From contig NZ_NKRE01000001.1 in NCBI RefSeq assembly GCF_002705925.1, positions 4,657,993 through 4,721,992 on the forward strand: DNA of 64,000 nucleotides, in the 5' to 3' direction. Made by a program: the position numbers and the translations under genes. This stretch comes from Mycobacterium ostraviense. Its GTDB lineage: Bacteria; Actinomycetota; Actinomycetes; Mycobacteriales; Mycobacteriaceae. Position 1 is the first letter of the stretch, and each line of letters starts with the position of its first letter. The notes beneath the pieces were generated by a model. The model did not search any database, was not told the origin of the DNA, and saw nothing but the letters and a program-made list of their open reading frames with translations. Shown here piece after piece: positions 34,201-43,433 of the stretch.

Positions 34201-37200
34201 GAGGGCAAGGACGGGGCGGATGTGGTGTTGAGCGTGCCGGTGTCGGGCACCTGGATCGACATCCGGTTCACCCTGCCGCCCAACACCGTCGACGGCGGTA
34301 TCCCGGTGGTCTCGACCGAGGACGCCGCTACCGCGATGCGCGCGGTGCTGGCGATCGCAGCCGGTGTCGATGGGCCGGAGCTGCTGCCACCGGTCACCGA
34401 CGGGGTGGCCCGGGTGACCGTCGACTGGGACCCAGAAAAGGTTGCCGACCACACCGGGGTCACCGCCACCTTCGGCGAACCGCTGGCGCCCAGCCTCAGC
34501 ACCGTTCCCGATGCGCTGGTAGGCCGGTGCTGGCCGGCTGTATTCGCGGCGATCGGATCGGCGGTCACCGACACCGGGGTGCCTGTGGTGGAAGGCCTGC
34601 TCAATCTGGTGCATCTTGATCATGCCGTCCGCATGGTCGGCACCTTGCCCGAAACTCCCGACCAATTGACAGTTACCGCAACGGCTTCCGATGCCCACGA
34701 CACCGAGGTGGGCCGGGTGGTGGCGGTCTCGGTGACGGTTGCCGGGCCCGACGGCGAAGCGATCGCCGTCCTCGACGAGCGGTTCGCCATCCTCGGCCGA
34801 ACCGGGGCGGCCGAACTCGACGACCCGGTCCGGGCTGGTGGCGCGGTATCGGAGAACGCCACCGACACCCCGCGCCGCCGCCGCCGCGACGTCACCCTGA
34901 CCGCGCCGGTCGACATGCGCCCGTTCGCGGTGGTGTCCGGCGACCACAACCCCATCCACACCGACCGGGCCGCCGCGCTGCTCGCCGGCTTGGAATCGCC
35001 CATCGTGCACGGCATGTGGCTGTCGGCCGCCGCCCAACACGTGGTGACCGCCACCGATGGGCAGGCCCGTCCGCCGGCCCGGCTCATCGGCTGGACCGCG
35101 CGGTTCCTGGGCATGGTGCGTCCGGGTGACGAGGTGGACTTCCGGGTCGAGCGCGTCGGAATCGACCGGGGCGCAGAGATTTTGGAAGTGGCCGCGCGCA
35201 TCGGTTCGGATCTGGTGATGTCGGCGACCGCGCGACTGGCCGCACCCAAGACGGTCTACGCGTTTCCTGGCCAAGGCATTCAGCACAAGGGCATGGGCAT
35301 GGAAGTGCGGGCGCGCTCCAAGGCGGCCCGCAAGGTGTGGGACACCGCGGACAGGTTCACCCGCGACACGTTGGGCTTCTCGGTGCTGCACGTGGTCCGG
35401 GACAACCCGACCAGCATCATCGCCAGCGGTGTGCACTACCACCACCCCGACGGCGTGTTGTACCTGACGCAGTTCACCCAGGTCGCGATGGCCACCGTGG
35501 CGGCCGCCCAGGTGGCCGAGATGCGTGAGCAGGGCGCCTTTGTCGAGGGCGCGATCGCCTGCGGCCACTCGGTCGGCGAGTACACCGCCCTGGCCTGCGT
35601 GACCGGTGTCTACGAGCTGGAAGCCTTGCTGGAGATGGTGTTTCACCGCGGCTCGAAGATGCACGACATCGTTCCGCGCGACGTACTGGGACGCTCCAAC
35701 TACCGGTTGGCGGCGATCCGGCCATCGCAGATCGACCTCGACGACGCCGATGTTCCGGCCTTCGTCGCTGACATTGCGGCGAATACTGGTGAGTTTCTTG
35801 AGATCGTCAACTTCAACCTGCGTGGCTCGCAGTATGCGATTGCCGGCACCGTGCGCGGTCTGGAGGCGCTCGAGGCCGAGGTGGAGCGGCGCCGGGAGCT
35901 CACCGGTGGCCGCCGTTCGTTCATCCTGGTTCCCGGGATCGACGTTCCGTTCCACTCCCGGGTATTGCGGGTCGGGGTGGCGGACTTCCGGCGTTCGCTG
36001 GACCGCGTGATGCCGCGCGACAAAGACCCGGATGTGATCATCGGGCGCTATATCCCCAACCTGGTGCCACGGCTGTTCACCCTGGATCGTGACTTCATCC
36101 AGGAGATCCGGGATCTGGTGCCGGCCGAGCCGCTCGACGAGATCCTCGCCGACTACGACACCTGGCGTCGGGAGCGGCCCCGCGAGCTGGCCCGCATCGT
36201 CCTGATCGAGCTGTTGGCTTGGCAATTCGCCAGCCCGGTGCGCTGGATCGAAACGCAGGATCTGTTGTTCATCGAGGAGGCCGCCGGTGGCCTGGGGGTG
36301 GAGCGGTTCGTCGAGATCGGCGTGAAGACCTCGCCGACGGTGGCGGGTCTGGCCACCAACACCCTTAAGTTACCCGAATACGCCCACAGCACAGTGGAAG
36401 TGCTCAACGCCGAGCGCGACGCCGCGGTGCTGTTCGCCACCGACACCGACCCGGAGCCGGAGCCCGAAGCCGACGAGCCCGTCGGGGAGTCGGCCGAAGC
36501 CGTCGTGTCGGCCGAAACCCCTTCTGCCGCACCGGCTCCCGCAACTGCGGCACCTTCGGGTGCCGCTCGGCCGGACGACATCGGCTTCGACGCCGCCGAT
36601 GCCACGCTGGCGCTGATCGCGCTGTCGGCCAAGATGCGCATCGACCAGATCGAAGAGCTCGACTCCATCGAATCCATCACCGACGGCGCGTCGTCTCGGC
36701 GCAACCAGCTGCTGGTGGACCTGGGCTCCGAGCTGAACCTGGGCGCCATCGACGGCGCCGCCGAGGCCGACTTGGCTGGGTTGCGGGCGCAGGTCACCAA
36801 GCTGGCGCGAACCTACAAGCCCTATGGGCCGGTGCTTTCCGACGCGGTCAACGATCAGCTGCGCACGGTCCTGGGGCCCTCCGGCAAGCGGCCGGGTGCG
36901 ATCGCCGAGCGGGTGAAGAAGACCTGGGAACTCGGCGACGGCTGGGCAAAGCACGTCACCGTCGAAGTCGCGCTGGGAACCCGGGAGGGCACCAGCGTCC
37001 GCGGCGGCGCGCTAGGCAACCTGCACGAGGGCGCGTTGGCGGATGCAGCATCCGTCGACAAGGTGATCGACGCCGCGGTCGCATCGGTTGCCGCGCGCCG
37101 GGGCGTCGCCGTAGCGCTGCCGTCTGCCGGTGGTGGCGGCGGTGCCACCGTCGACGCGGCCGCGCTGAGTGAATTCACCGATCAGATCACCGGCCCGGAC

Positions 37201-40200
37201 GGGGTGCTCGCCTCGGCGGCTCGCCTGGTGCTGGGCCAACTGGGGCTCGACAACCCGGTCAGTGCGCCGCCGGCGGCCACCGACGCCGAGCTGATCGACT
37301 TGGTCACCGGCGAACTGGGCGCCGACTGGCCGCGCTTGGTGGCTCCGGTATTCGACGCGAAGAAGGCCGTCGTCTTCGACGACCGCTGGGCCAGCGCCCG
37401 CGAAGACCTGGTCAAGCTCTGGCTGACCGACGAGGGTGACATCGACGCCGACTGGGCGCGGCTGTCCGAGCGTTTCGAGGGCACCGGCCATGTCGTGGCG
37501 ACCCAGGCCACCTGGTGGCAGGGCAAGTCGCTGGCCGCGGGCCGGCAGATCCACGCGTCGCTGTACGGCCGGATCGCCGCCGGCGCCGAGAACCCGGATC
37601 CCGGACCTTACAGCCACGAAGTGGCCGTGGTGACCGGCGCGTCGAAGGGCTCGATCGCGGCGTCGGTGGTGGCGCGGTTGCTCGACGGCGGCGCCACCGT
37701 GATCGCGACCACCTCCAAGCTCGACGAGCAGCGACTGGCGTTCTACCGCACGCTGTATCGCGACCACGCCCGCTACGGCGCGGTGTTGTGGGTGGTCGCG
37801 GCCAACATGGCGTCCTACGCGGATATCGACGCGCTGGTCGAGTGGGTTGGCACCGAGCAGACGGAAAGCCTTGGGCCACAGTCGATTCACATCAAGGACG
37901 CGCAGACCCCGACACTGTTGTTCCCGTTCGCGGCACCGCGCGTCGTCGGCGATCTGTCGGAGGCCGGCTCGCGCGCCGAGATGGAAATGAAGGTGCTGCT
38001 GTGGGCCGTGCAGCGGCTGATCGGCGGTCTGTCGACCATCGGCGCCGAGCGCGACATCGCGTCGCGGTTACACGTGGTGCTGCCCGGCTCGCCCAACCGC
38101 GGGATGTTCGGCGGCGACGGCGCCTACGGTGAAGCCAAGTCGGCGCTGGACGCCGTGGTTAGCCGTTGGCACGCCGAATCGTCGTGGGCGACCCGGGTCA
38201 GCCTGGCGCACGCCCTGATCGGCTGGACCCGCGGCACCGGGCTGATGGGCCACAACGACGCCATCGTCACCGCCGTCGAAGAGGCCGGTGTCACCACCTA
38301 CTCGACCGACGAGATGGCGGCGATGCTGCTAGGCCTGTGCGACGTGGAATCCAAAGTCGCCGCGGCCAGTTCGCCGATCAAGGCGGACCTCACCGGCGGC
38401 CTGGCTGAGGCCGATCTCGACATGGCTGAACTGGCCGCCAAGGCGCGCGAGCAGATGTCCGCCGATGCGTCGGCCGTCGCGGAGGACACGGCGCCGGGCA
38501 TCATCGCCGCGCTGCCATCGCCGCCGCGCGCGCACACCCCGGCGCCGCCGCCGGACTGGGCCGACCTCGACGTCGACCCCGCCGATCTGGTGGTGATCGT
38601 CGGTGGCGCCGAACTCGGCCCGTACGGCTCGTCGCGCACCCGCTTCGAGATGGAGGTCGACGACGAACTGTCGGCGGCCGGTGTCCTCGAGCTGGCCTGG
38701 ACCACCGGCCTGATCCGCTGGGAAGACGATCCGCAACCCGGTTGGTACGACACCGAATCGGGCGAGCTGATCGATGAGGCCGAAATCGTCGAGCGTTACC
38801 ACGACGCCGTGGTGCAAAGGGTGGGAGTTCGCGAGTTTGTTGATGACGGCGCGATCGACCCCGACCACGCCTCGCCGCTGCTGGTATCGGTGTTCTTGGA
38901 CAAGGACTTCAGCTTCGTGGTGTCCACCGAGGCCGAGGCCCGGGCGTTCGTCCAGTTCGACCCCGAGCACACCGTCATCCGGCCGGTGCCCAACTCCACC
39001 GATTGGCAAGTAATCCGCAAGGCCAGCACCGAGATTCGGGTACCGCGCAAGACCAAGCTGTCGCGGACCGTTGGAGCGCAGATCCCCACCGGGTTCGACC
39101 CGACGGTGTGGGGGATCAGCCAGGACATGGCCGCCTCGATCGACCGGGTAGCGCTGTGGAACATCATCGCGACCGTCGACGCGTTCCTGTCCGCCGGCTT
39201 CACTCCGGCCGACCTGATGCGCTGGGTGCACCCAAGCCTGGTGGCCAACACCCAGGGCACCGGCATGGGCGGGATGACCTCCATGCAGACCATGTACCAC
39301 GGCAATCTGCTTGGCCGGAACAAGCCGAACGACATCCTGCAGGAAGTGCTGCCCAATGTCGTTGCCGCGCACGTGGTTCAGTCCTATGTCGGCAGTTACG
39401 GCGCGATGATCCACCCGGTCGGCGCCTGCGCCACCGCGGCGGTGTCGGTCGAGGAAGGCGTCGACAAGATCCGGCTGGGCAAGGCCGAGCTGGTGGTGGC
39501 CGGCGGGTTCGACGACCTGACCCTGGAGGCCATCATCGGTTTCGGTGACATGGCGGCCACCGCCGACACATCGATGATGCGCGGCCGCGGCATCGACGAC
39601 TCGAAGTTCTCCCGGCCCAACGACCGGCGGCGACTGGGCTTCGTGGAAGCCCAAGGTGGTGGCACCATCTTGCTGGCCCGCGGCGACCTGGCGCTGAAGA
39701 TGGGTTTGCCGGTGCTGGCCGTGGTGGCGTACGCGCAGTCCTTCGGAGACGGTGTGCACACCTCCATCCCGGCTCCGGGCATCGGGGCATTGGGTGCGGG
39801 CCGCGGCGGCCGGGATTCGGTGCTGGCGCGCTCACTGGCAAGGTTGGGCGTGGGTGCTGACGACATCGCGGTGATCTCCAAGCACGACACCTCCACGCTG
39901 GCCAACGACCCCAACGAGACCGAACTGCACGAGCGGCTCGCCGACGCGCTGGGCCGCTCCGAAGGCGCCCCGCTGTTCGTGGTGTCGCAGAAGAGCCTCA
40001 CCGGCCACGCCAAGGGCGGCGCCGCGGTGTTCCAGATGATGGGGCTGTGCCAGATCCTGCGTGACGGAGTCATTCCGCCCAACCGCAGCCTGGATTGCGT
40101 CGACGACGAGCTTGCCGGCGCCGCGCACTTCGTGTGGGTCCGCGACACCTTGCGGCTGGGCGGGAAGTTCCCGCTCAAAGCCGGGTTGGTGACCAGTCTC

Positions 40201-40479
40201 GGGTTCGGCCACGTGTCCGGCCTGATCGCACTCGTGCACCCGCAGGCCTTCATCGCGTCGCTGGATGCCGCGCAGCGTGCGGACTACCAGCGCCGGGCCG
40301 ATGCGCGGTTGTTGGCCGGTCGGCGCCGCCTGGCCGCGGCGATCGCCGGCGGTACGCCGATGTACGAGCGGCCGGCGGACCGTCGTTTCGACCACCGTCA
40401 GCCGGAGAAGCCGCAGGAGGCCGCGATGTTGCTGAATCCGGCCGCCAGGCTGGGCGACGGCGAGGCATTTTCCGGATGA
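31240..40479 (+). CDS. fas: Type I fatty acid synthase (FAS-I)
   Basis: This is a 3,079-residue multienzyme that makes C16-C26 acyl-CoAs for membrane lipids and as mycolic acid primers. Domain order and visible active sites: acetyl transferase with GHSQG (Ser149); FMN enoyl reductase (~410-900, LLAGMTPTTVDAKIV); hot-dog dehydratase (SGDHNPIH, His1236); malonyl/palmitoyl transferase with GHSVGE (Ser1444); an acidic Pro/Ala linker (~1735-1785); ACP with the phosphopantetheine Ser1818 (DGASSRRNQLL); ketoreductase (VTGASKGSIA, ~2130); and ketosynthase (Cys2730 in GACAT, later SKHDTS and LTGHAKGG). The GTG at 31240 has GGGAG upstream. acpS follows after 28 bp. Confidence 0.99.
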   Translation: MTIHEHDRVSADHDGTGPHRAHALVDRLTAGEPFAVAFGGQGSAWLETLEELVSAAGIESELAALAGEVELLLEPVAKELVVVRPIGFEPLQWVRALAAEDAVPLDKHLTSSAVSVPGVLLTQIAAIRALARQGMDLVATPPVALAGHSQGVLAVEALKAGGARDVELLALAQLIGAAGTLVARRRGISVLGDRPPMVAVTNADPERIQRLLEDFAQDVRTVLPPVLSIRNGRRSVVITGTPEQLSRFELYCRQISEKEEADRKNKVRGGDVFAPVFEPVRVEVGFHTPRLGDGIDIVGSWAEKVGLDIALARELAESILVRKVDWVDEITRVHDAGARWILDLGPGDILTRLTAPVIRGLGIGIVPAATRGGQRNLFTVGATPEVARAWSSYAPTVVRLPDGRVKLSTKFTRLTGRSPILLAGMTPTTVDAKIVAAAANAGHWAELAGGGQVTEEVFHNRIQEMSGLLEPGRTYQFNALFLDPYLWKLQVGGKRLVQKARQSGAAIDGVVISAGVPDLEEAVELIHELNDIGISHVVFKPGTIEQIRSVIRIATEVPTKPVIMHVEGGRAGGHHSWEDLDDLLLATYSELRSRANITVCVGGGIGTPEQAAEYLSGRWAQSYGFPLMPIDGILVGTAAMATLESTTSPSVKRMLVETQGTGEWISAGKAQGGMASSRSQLGADIHEIDNAASRCGRLLDEVAGDADAVAERRDEIIAAMAKTAKPYFGDVAEMTYLQWLQRYVDLTIGEGNSTADTAGVMGPGSPWLADTWRDRFEQMLQRAEARLHPQDFGPIETVFTDPALLEKPTEAIAALLARYPDAKTVQLHPADVPFFVTLCKTLGKPVNFVPVIDKDVRRWWRSDSLWQAHDARYDADQVCIIPGPAAVAGITRLDEPVGELLDRFEQAAIDEVLAADGEVRDVRSRRLGRPDANGPLAVVLDAADVLWAGRTAVNPVHRIAEPSDWQVHDGPENPRATHSSTGARLQIEGKDGADVVLSVPVSGTWIDIRFTLPPNTVDGGIPVVSTEDAATAMRAVLAIAAGVDGPELLPPVTDGVARVTVDWDPEKVADHTGVTATFGEPLAPSLSTVPDALVGRCWPAVFAAIGSAVTDTGVPVVEGLLNLVHLDHAVRMVGTLPETPDQLTVTATASDAHDTEVGRVVAVSVTVAGPDGEAIAVLDERFAILGRTGAAELDDPVRAGGAVSENATDTPRRRRRDVTLTAPVDMRPFAVVSGDHNPIHTDRAAALLAGLESPIVHGMWLSAAAQHVVTATDGQARPPARLIGWTARFLGMVRPGDEVDFRVERVGIDRGAEILEVAARIGSDLVMSATARLAAPKTVYAFPGQGIQHKGMGMEVRARSKAARKVWDTADRFTRDTLGFSVLHVVRDNPTSIIASGVHYHHPDGVLYLTQFTQVAMATVAAAQVAEMREQGAFVEGAIACGHSVGEYTALACVTGVYELEALLEMVFHRGSKMHDIVPRDVLGRSNYRLAAIRPSQIDLDDADVPAFVADIAANTGEFLEIVNFNLRGSQYAIAGTVRGLEALEAEVERRRELTGGRRSFILVPGIDVPFHSRVLRVGVADFRRSLDRVMPRDKDPDVIIGRYIPNLVPRLFTLDRDFIQEIRDLVPAEPLDEILADYDTWRRERPRELARIVLIELLAWQFASPVRWIETQDLLFIEEAAGGLGVERFVEIGVKTSPTVAGLATNTLKLPEYAHSTVEVLNAERDAAVLFATDTDPEPEPEADEPVGESAEAVVSAETPSAAPAPATAAPSGAARPDDIGFDAADATLALIALSAKMRIDQIEELDSIESITDGASSRRNQLLVDLGSELNLGAIDGAAEADLAGLRAQVTKLARTYKPYGPVLSDAVNDQLRTVLGPSGKRPGAIAERVKKTWELGDGWAKHVTVEVALGTREGTSVRGGALGNLHEGALADAASVDKVIDAAVASVAARRGVAVALPSAGGGGGATVDAAALSEFTDQITGPDGVLASAARLVLGQLGLDNPVSAPPAATDAELIDLVTGELGADWPRLVAPVFDAKKAVVFDDRWASAREDLVKLWLTDEGDIDADWARLSERFEGTGHVVATQATWWQGKSLAAGRQIHASLYGRIAAGAENPDPGPYSHEVAVVTGASKGSIAASVVARLLDGGATVIATTSKLDEQRLAFYRTLYRDHARYGAVLWVVAANMASYADIDALVEWVGTEQTESLGPQSIHIKDAQTPTLLFPFAAPRVVGDLSEAGSRAEMEMKVLLWAVQRLIGGLSTIGAERDIASRLHVVLPGSPNRGMFGGDGAYGEAKSALDAVVSRWHAESSWATRVSLAHALIGWTRGTGLMGHNDAIVTAVEEAGVTTYSTDEMAAMLLGLCDVESKVAAASSPIKADLTGGLAEADLDMAELAAKAREQMSADASAVAEDTAPGIIAALPSPPRAHTPAPPPDWADLDVDPADLVVIVGGAELGPYGSSRTRFEMEVDDELSAAGVLELAWTTGLIRWEDDPQPGWYDTESGELIDEAEIVERYHDAVVQRVGVREFVDDGAIDPDHASPLLVSVFLDKDFSFVVSTEAEARAFVQFDPEHTVIRPVPNSTDWQVIRKASTEIRVPRKTKLSRTVGAQIPTGFDPTVWGISQDMAASIDRVALWNIIATVDAFLSAGFTPADLMRWVHPSLVANTQGTGMGGMTSMQTMYHGNLLGRNKPNDILQEVLPNVVAAHVVQSYVGSYGAMIHPVGACATAAVSVEEGVDKIRLGKAELVVAGGFDDLTLEAIIGFGDMAATADTSMMRGRGIDDSKFSRPNDRRRLGFVEAQGGGTILLARGDLALKMGLPVLAVVAYAQSFGDGVHTSIPAPGIGALGAGRGGRDSVLARSLARLGVGADDIAVISKHDTSTLANDPNETELHERLADALGRSEGAPLFVVSQKSLTGHAKGGAAVFQMMGLCQILRDGVIPPNRSLDCVDDELAGAAHFVWVRDTLRLGGKFPLKAGLVTSLGFGHVSGLIALVHPQAFIASLDAAQRADYQRRADARLLAGRRRLAAAIAGGTPMYERPADRRFDHRQPEKPQEAAMLLNPAARLGDGEAFSG

Positions 40480-40507
40480 GTTCGATCATCCGTTAACGTG
40501 GCGACCC

Positions 40508-40900
40508 ATGGGCATCGTCGGTGTGGGGATCGACCTCGTCTCCATTCCTGATTTCGCCGAGCAGGTCGACCAACCCGGAACGGTGTTCGCGACGACCTTC
40601 ACCCCCGGTGAGCGGCGAGATGCTTCGGATAAGAGTTCGTCGGCGGCCCGGCACCTAGCGGCCCGCTGGGCCGCCAAGGAAGCGGTGATCAAGGCCTGGT
40701 CCGGCTCGCGGTTCGCGCAGCGGCCCATGCTGCCGGAGGACATTCACCGCGACATCGAGGTGGTCACCGACATGTGGGGCCGGCCGCGGGTGCGGCTAAC
40801 CGGGGAAATCGCCAAGCATCTGGCTGATGTGACAATCCATGTGTCGCTGACCCACGAAGCGGATACCGCCGCCGCAGTGGCCATTCTCGAGTCACCCTAG
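40508..40900 (+). CDS. acpS: Holo-ACP synthase AcpS
   Basis: This is a 130-residue phosphopantetheinyl transferase that converts apo-ACP, including the FAS-I ACP domain, to the holo form using CoA. GVGIDLVSIPDF (Mg-binding Asp) and RWAAKEAVIKAW are the two family signatures, and THEADTAAAVAI closes the domain. It starts 28 bp after fas on the same strand and is surely in its operon. Confidence 0.97.
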   Translation: MGIVGVGIDLVSIPDFAEQVDQPGTVFATTFTPGERRDASDKSSSAARHLAARWAAKEAVIKAWSGSRFAQRPMLPEDIHRDIEVVTDMWGRPRVRLTGEIAKHLADVTIHVSLTHEADTAAAVAILESP

Positions 40901-40909
40901 AGTGCCCGA

Positions 40910-40928
40910 GCTCGCGCAGTGAGCGAGC
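40910..40928. terminator. Hairpin between convergent acpS and DUF2339 genes
   Basis: GCTCGC (40910-40915) pairs with GCGAGC (40923-40928) over a 7-nt loop in the 34-bp gap between the two convergent stops. There is no T-run on either side, as is usual in mycobacteria. Confidence 0.4.
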
Positions 40929-40934
40929 GCTGGG

Positions 40935-42716
40935 TCAACGGGCGAGGCTGCGGGCATAGCCGGTGCCCATACCCAGCAGCACCAGACCGACGACGATGAA
41001 TGCCGCCACCCGGAAGATGCCGTCCAGAGTCGCCAGATCGAACACGAACAGTTTGGCGGTGGCGGCGCCGGTGAGCGTCAGCCCGGCGGTGATCGGGGCT
41101 GCCCGGTGTTCCCGGCCGGCCAGCCGCAGCGCGTAGCCGAACAATGCAGCCGCCATGGCGATCCAGCACACGGTGGCGATCATGTGCCCCGCAACGAAGC
41201 CAACGCCGGTGCCGGCGAAAAATACGCCAGCGGTGACGGTGAAGGCGGTGACGGCGTAGACGACCAGCATCCCGGCAGCCGTGCCCAGGATCAATCTGGT
41301 GTCACGGTCCTCGACACCTGCGCATGCTCGCGCCATCGCAAACACGGTAGCGATGACGAGCAGACTGGCGGCCAGGGTCGACACCGCGATCGAAGTGGGC
41401 ATCGCGATGGGGGTCAACAAGGCATCCAGTGGCGCGTAACTGTAGAACAGGCCCGTCCCGACGACACCAAAACCTGCTGCGGCCCAACGTGCTACCGCAT
41501 CGCCACGACCGGCAATGGCGACGATGACGGCTAGTGAGAGCAGCACCGGGCCTTCGAGGTAGCCGTCGAAGGCGACGGTAACGGCGACCAGCGCCGAAAC
41601 CGCTGACCACGCCGACCAGACCTGTCTGGCGATCTTGGGCAGTTCGGTGCCGACTAGCACGATCACCAGCATGGCCGCGGCCAGGACGGCTGCCAGCCCC
41701 GCGGCCAGTGCCCGATCGACTGCCATTCCGGCGGCCAGGGTAGGCAGGGTTCCGGCCGCCGTCAGCACTGCCAACGCGGCGGTGTTGCTGATAGCCGGTA
41801 GCACGACGAGTCCGCCGGCGATGGCGAGGATCGCGGCGATTCCGGAGGCGGCGCCGATCACCCAGGCGTCGTCGGATCCGACCGAAACCAGGGCCACCAG
41901 CAGGGGCAGCGTGGTAGCCGCGACCCGGGCAGCGTGCACCCAGATCCAGTCCTTGCCCAGTTGTACCGGCAGCGCAGCGGCCGAGAGTGCCAGCATGAAG
42001 CCCACCAGCAACAGGTCGACACCGTGGGTGATGACGGGCGCCAGCCCGGTCAGCGGCACCAGCACCAGCAGTCCCAGGTGTTCGGAGTTCCACCGCCGAG
42101 CAAGTGCCAGGCCCGCCCCGCCGACCGCCGCGGCGAGCAGGAGTCCGGCCGGCGCCGGCACCCACTTGTAGATCGTGGTGAGGGCTATGACGTCCAGGTA
42201 GGCGGCGGCAATACCGGTGGCGGCCAACGCTATTGCGCCGATCCGTCCGCCGGGGCGGTCACGCAGCCGGGTGGCCACCCCAACGAGCCCGACGGCCAGC
42301 AGAATGCCACCGGTGACCCGGATCTCCGGGCGCAGCAGGCCGGCCTGTGCGGCGAGGACGAGCAGTAGCACCACGCCGATCAGCGTCACCGCCACCCCGG
42401 CGACGGCCAACAGCTTGCCGATCCAACCGGATTCGCGGTCTGGAGTCGGCGGCGTTGGCGGCGGACCAGGTGTAGGTGTGCGCTGAGGTGGTGGCGGTGC
42501 GAACTGGCGTGGTGGTGCCGGCGCCGCAACTTGCCAATGCTGCCAGTACGGTGCTACGGGCTGCGGTGGTGGTGGGGCGGGCTGGGGTGCGGTGACTGAA
42601 TCGAAGATCAGCCGGTCGAGTTGACCGAGTCCGCCTGAGACGCGGGCCATTTGGCGGGACAAAGCGTCGAACTCGGCGGCGAGCCGGCTGATCACGGCAT
42701 GATGCGATTCGGTCAT
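40935..42716 (-). CDS. DUF2339-type polytopic membrane protein
   Basis: This is a protein of ~593 residues. An N-terminal coiled stretch (AVISRLAAEFDALSRQMARVSGGLGQ) and a Pro-rich linker (~45-95) are followed by about 16 consecutive TM helices, the pattern of DUF2339 proteins, whose function is unknown. I start at ATG 42716 (MTESHHAV); another start lies 12 nt upstream. It is read together with the response regulator 60 bp upstream, so the kinase-regulator pair may control or serve it. Confidence 0.85.
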   Translation of the reverse strand: MTESHHAVISRLAAEFDALSRQMARVSGGLGQLDRLIFDSVTAPQPAPPPPQPVAPYWQHWQVAAPAPPRQFAPPPPQRTPTPGPPPTPPTPDRESGWIGKLLAVAGVAVTLIGVVLLLVLAAQAGLLRPEIRVTGGILLAVGLVGVATRLRDRPGGRIGAIALAATGIAAAYLDVIALTTIYKWVPAPAGLLLAAAVGGAGLALARRWNSEHLGLLVLVPLTGLAPVITHGVDLLLVGFMLALSAAALPVQLGKDWIWVHAARVAATTLPLLVALVSVGSDDAWVIGAASGIAAILAIAGGLVVLPAISNTAALAVLTAAGTLPTLAAGMAVDRALAAGLAAVLAAAMLVIVLVGTELPKIARQVWSAWSAVSALVAVTVAFDGYLEGPVLLSLAVIVAIAGRGDAVARWAAAGFGVVGTGLFYSYAPLDALLTPIAMPTSIAVSTLAASLLVIATVFAMARACAGVEDRDTRLILGTAAGMLVVYAVTAFTVTAGVFFAGTGVGFVAGHMIATVCWIAMAAALFGYALRLAGREHRAAPITAGLTLTGAATAKLFVFDLATLDGIFRVAAFIVVGLVLLGMGTGYARSLAR

Positions 42717-42776
42717 GGCGGCTACCATGCCGGGCGGCGCATCGAAATGGATGAGTAGGACTACCCGAATCCGGGG

Positions 42777-43433
42777 CTACTCGTCGAGCCCGTGCTCGAT
42801 GGCGTAGCGGGTCAACTCAACCCGGTTGGCGACCTGCAACTTGCGAAACGTCGCCTGGACATGGTTTTCGACGGTGCGGTGACTCAACGAAAGCTTTTCG
42901 GCAATCTGCTTGGCGGACAATCCTTTTGCGACATATCGGAGTACTTCGGTCTCCCGCTCGGTGAGGCTGGGACGAGCCGGTCCCGAGTCCGGGTTCGTGG
43001 CGATGCGCCGGTATTCCCCCAGCACCAGCCCGGCCAGGCTGGGTGTGAACACGGCACGCCCGGCCGCGGTGGCTCGCACGGCATCACTCAATTCCGCCTT
43101 GGAGGCGCTCTTGACCAGGTAGCCCGTCGCCCCGGCCTTGACCGCTTCCAAGACGTCCTCGCGTTCGTCCGAGGCCGACAGGACCAGCACCCTGGTAGCC
43201 GGGGACACCTCGAGCACCTGCGTCGTCGCCTGCACGCCGTCGCCGTCGGCCAGCCGCATGTCCATGAGCACCACGTCCGGCTTGACGACTGCGGCCCTTC
43301 GTCGCGCTGCTGCCACGCTGTCGGCGGTGGCGACCACGTTGAACCCGTCATCGGCGAGGTCGCGCGCGACCGCGTCCCGCCAGATCGGATGGTCATCGAC
43401 GACCATCACGGTCGGGGATGGCTGCTCACTCAT
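42777..43433 (-). CDS. NarL/LuxR-family response regulator
   Basis: This is a 218-residue protein. A receiver domain (~8-125) has the acidic pair VVDDH, the phospho-acceptor Asp in VVLMDMRLADGDG, and the switch region VLSAS, ending at the Lys in YLVKSAS. A LuxR helix-turn-helix (~150-215) reads LTERETEVLRYVAKGLSAKQIAEKLSLSHRTVENHV. It overlaps the sensor kinase by 8 bp and is its cognate regulator. Targets are unknown; the DUF2339 gene downstream is the first candidate. Confidence 0.95.
   Translation of the reverse strand: MSEQPSPTVMVVDDHPIWRDAVARDLADDGFNVVATADSVAAARRRAAVVKPDVVLMDMRLADGDGVQATTQVLEVSPATRVLVLSASDEREDVLEAVKAGATGYLVKSASKAELSDAVRATAAGRAVFTPSLAGLVLGEYRRIATNPDSGPARPSLTERETEVLRYVAKGLSAKQIAEKLSLSHRTVENHVQATFRKLQVANRVELTRYAIEHGLDE

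Noticed and set aside
31267..36225. Very long open frames on the minus strand inside fas (up to ~1,000 codons)
   Set aside because: High-GC coding DNA leaves long antisense frames open. These have no domain, no start signal, and the plus strand encodes an unmistakable FAS-I.
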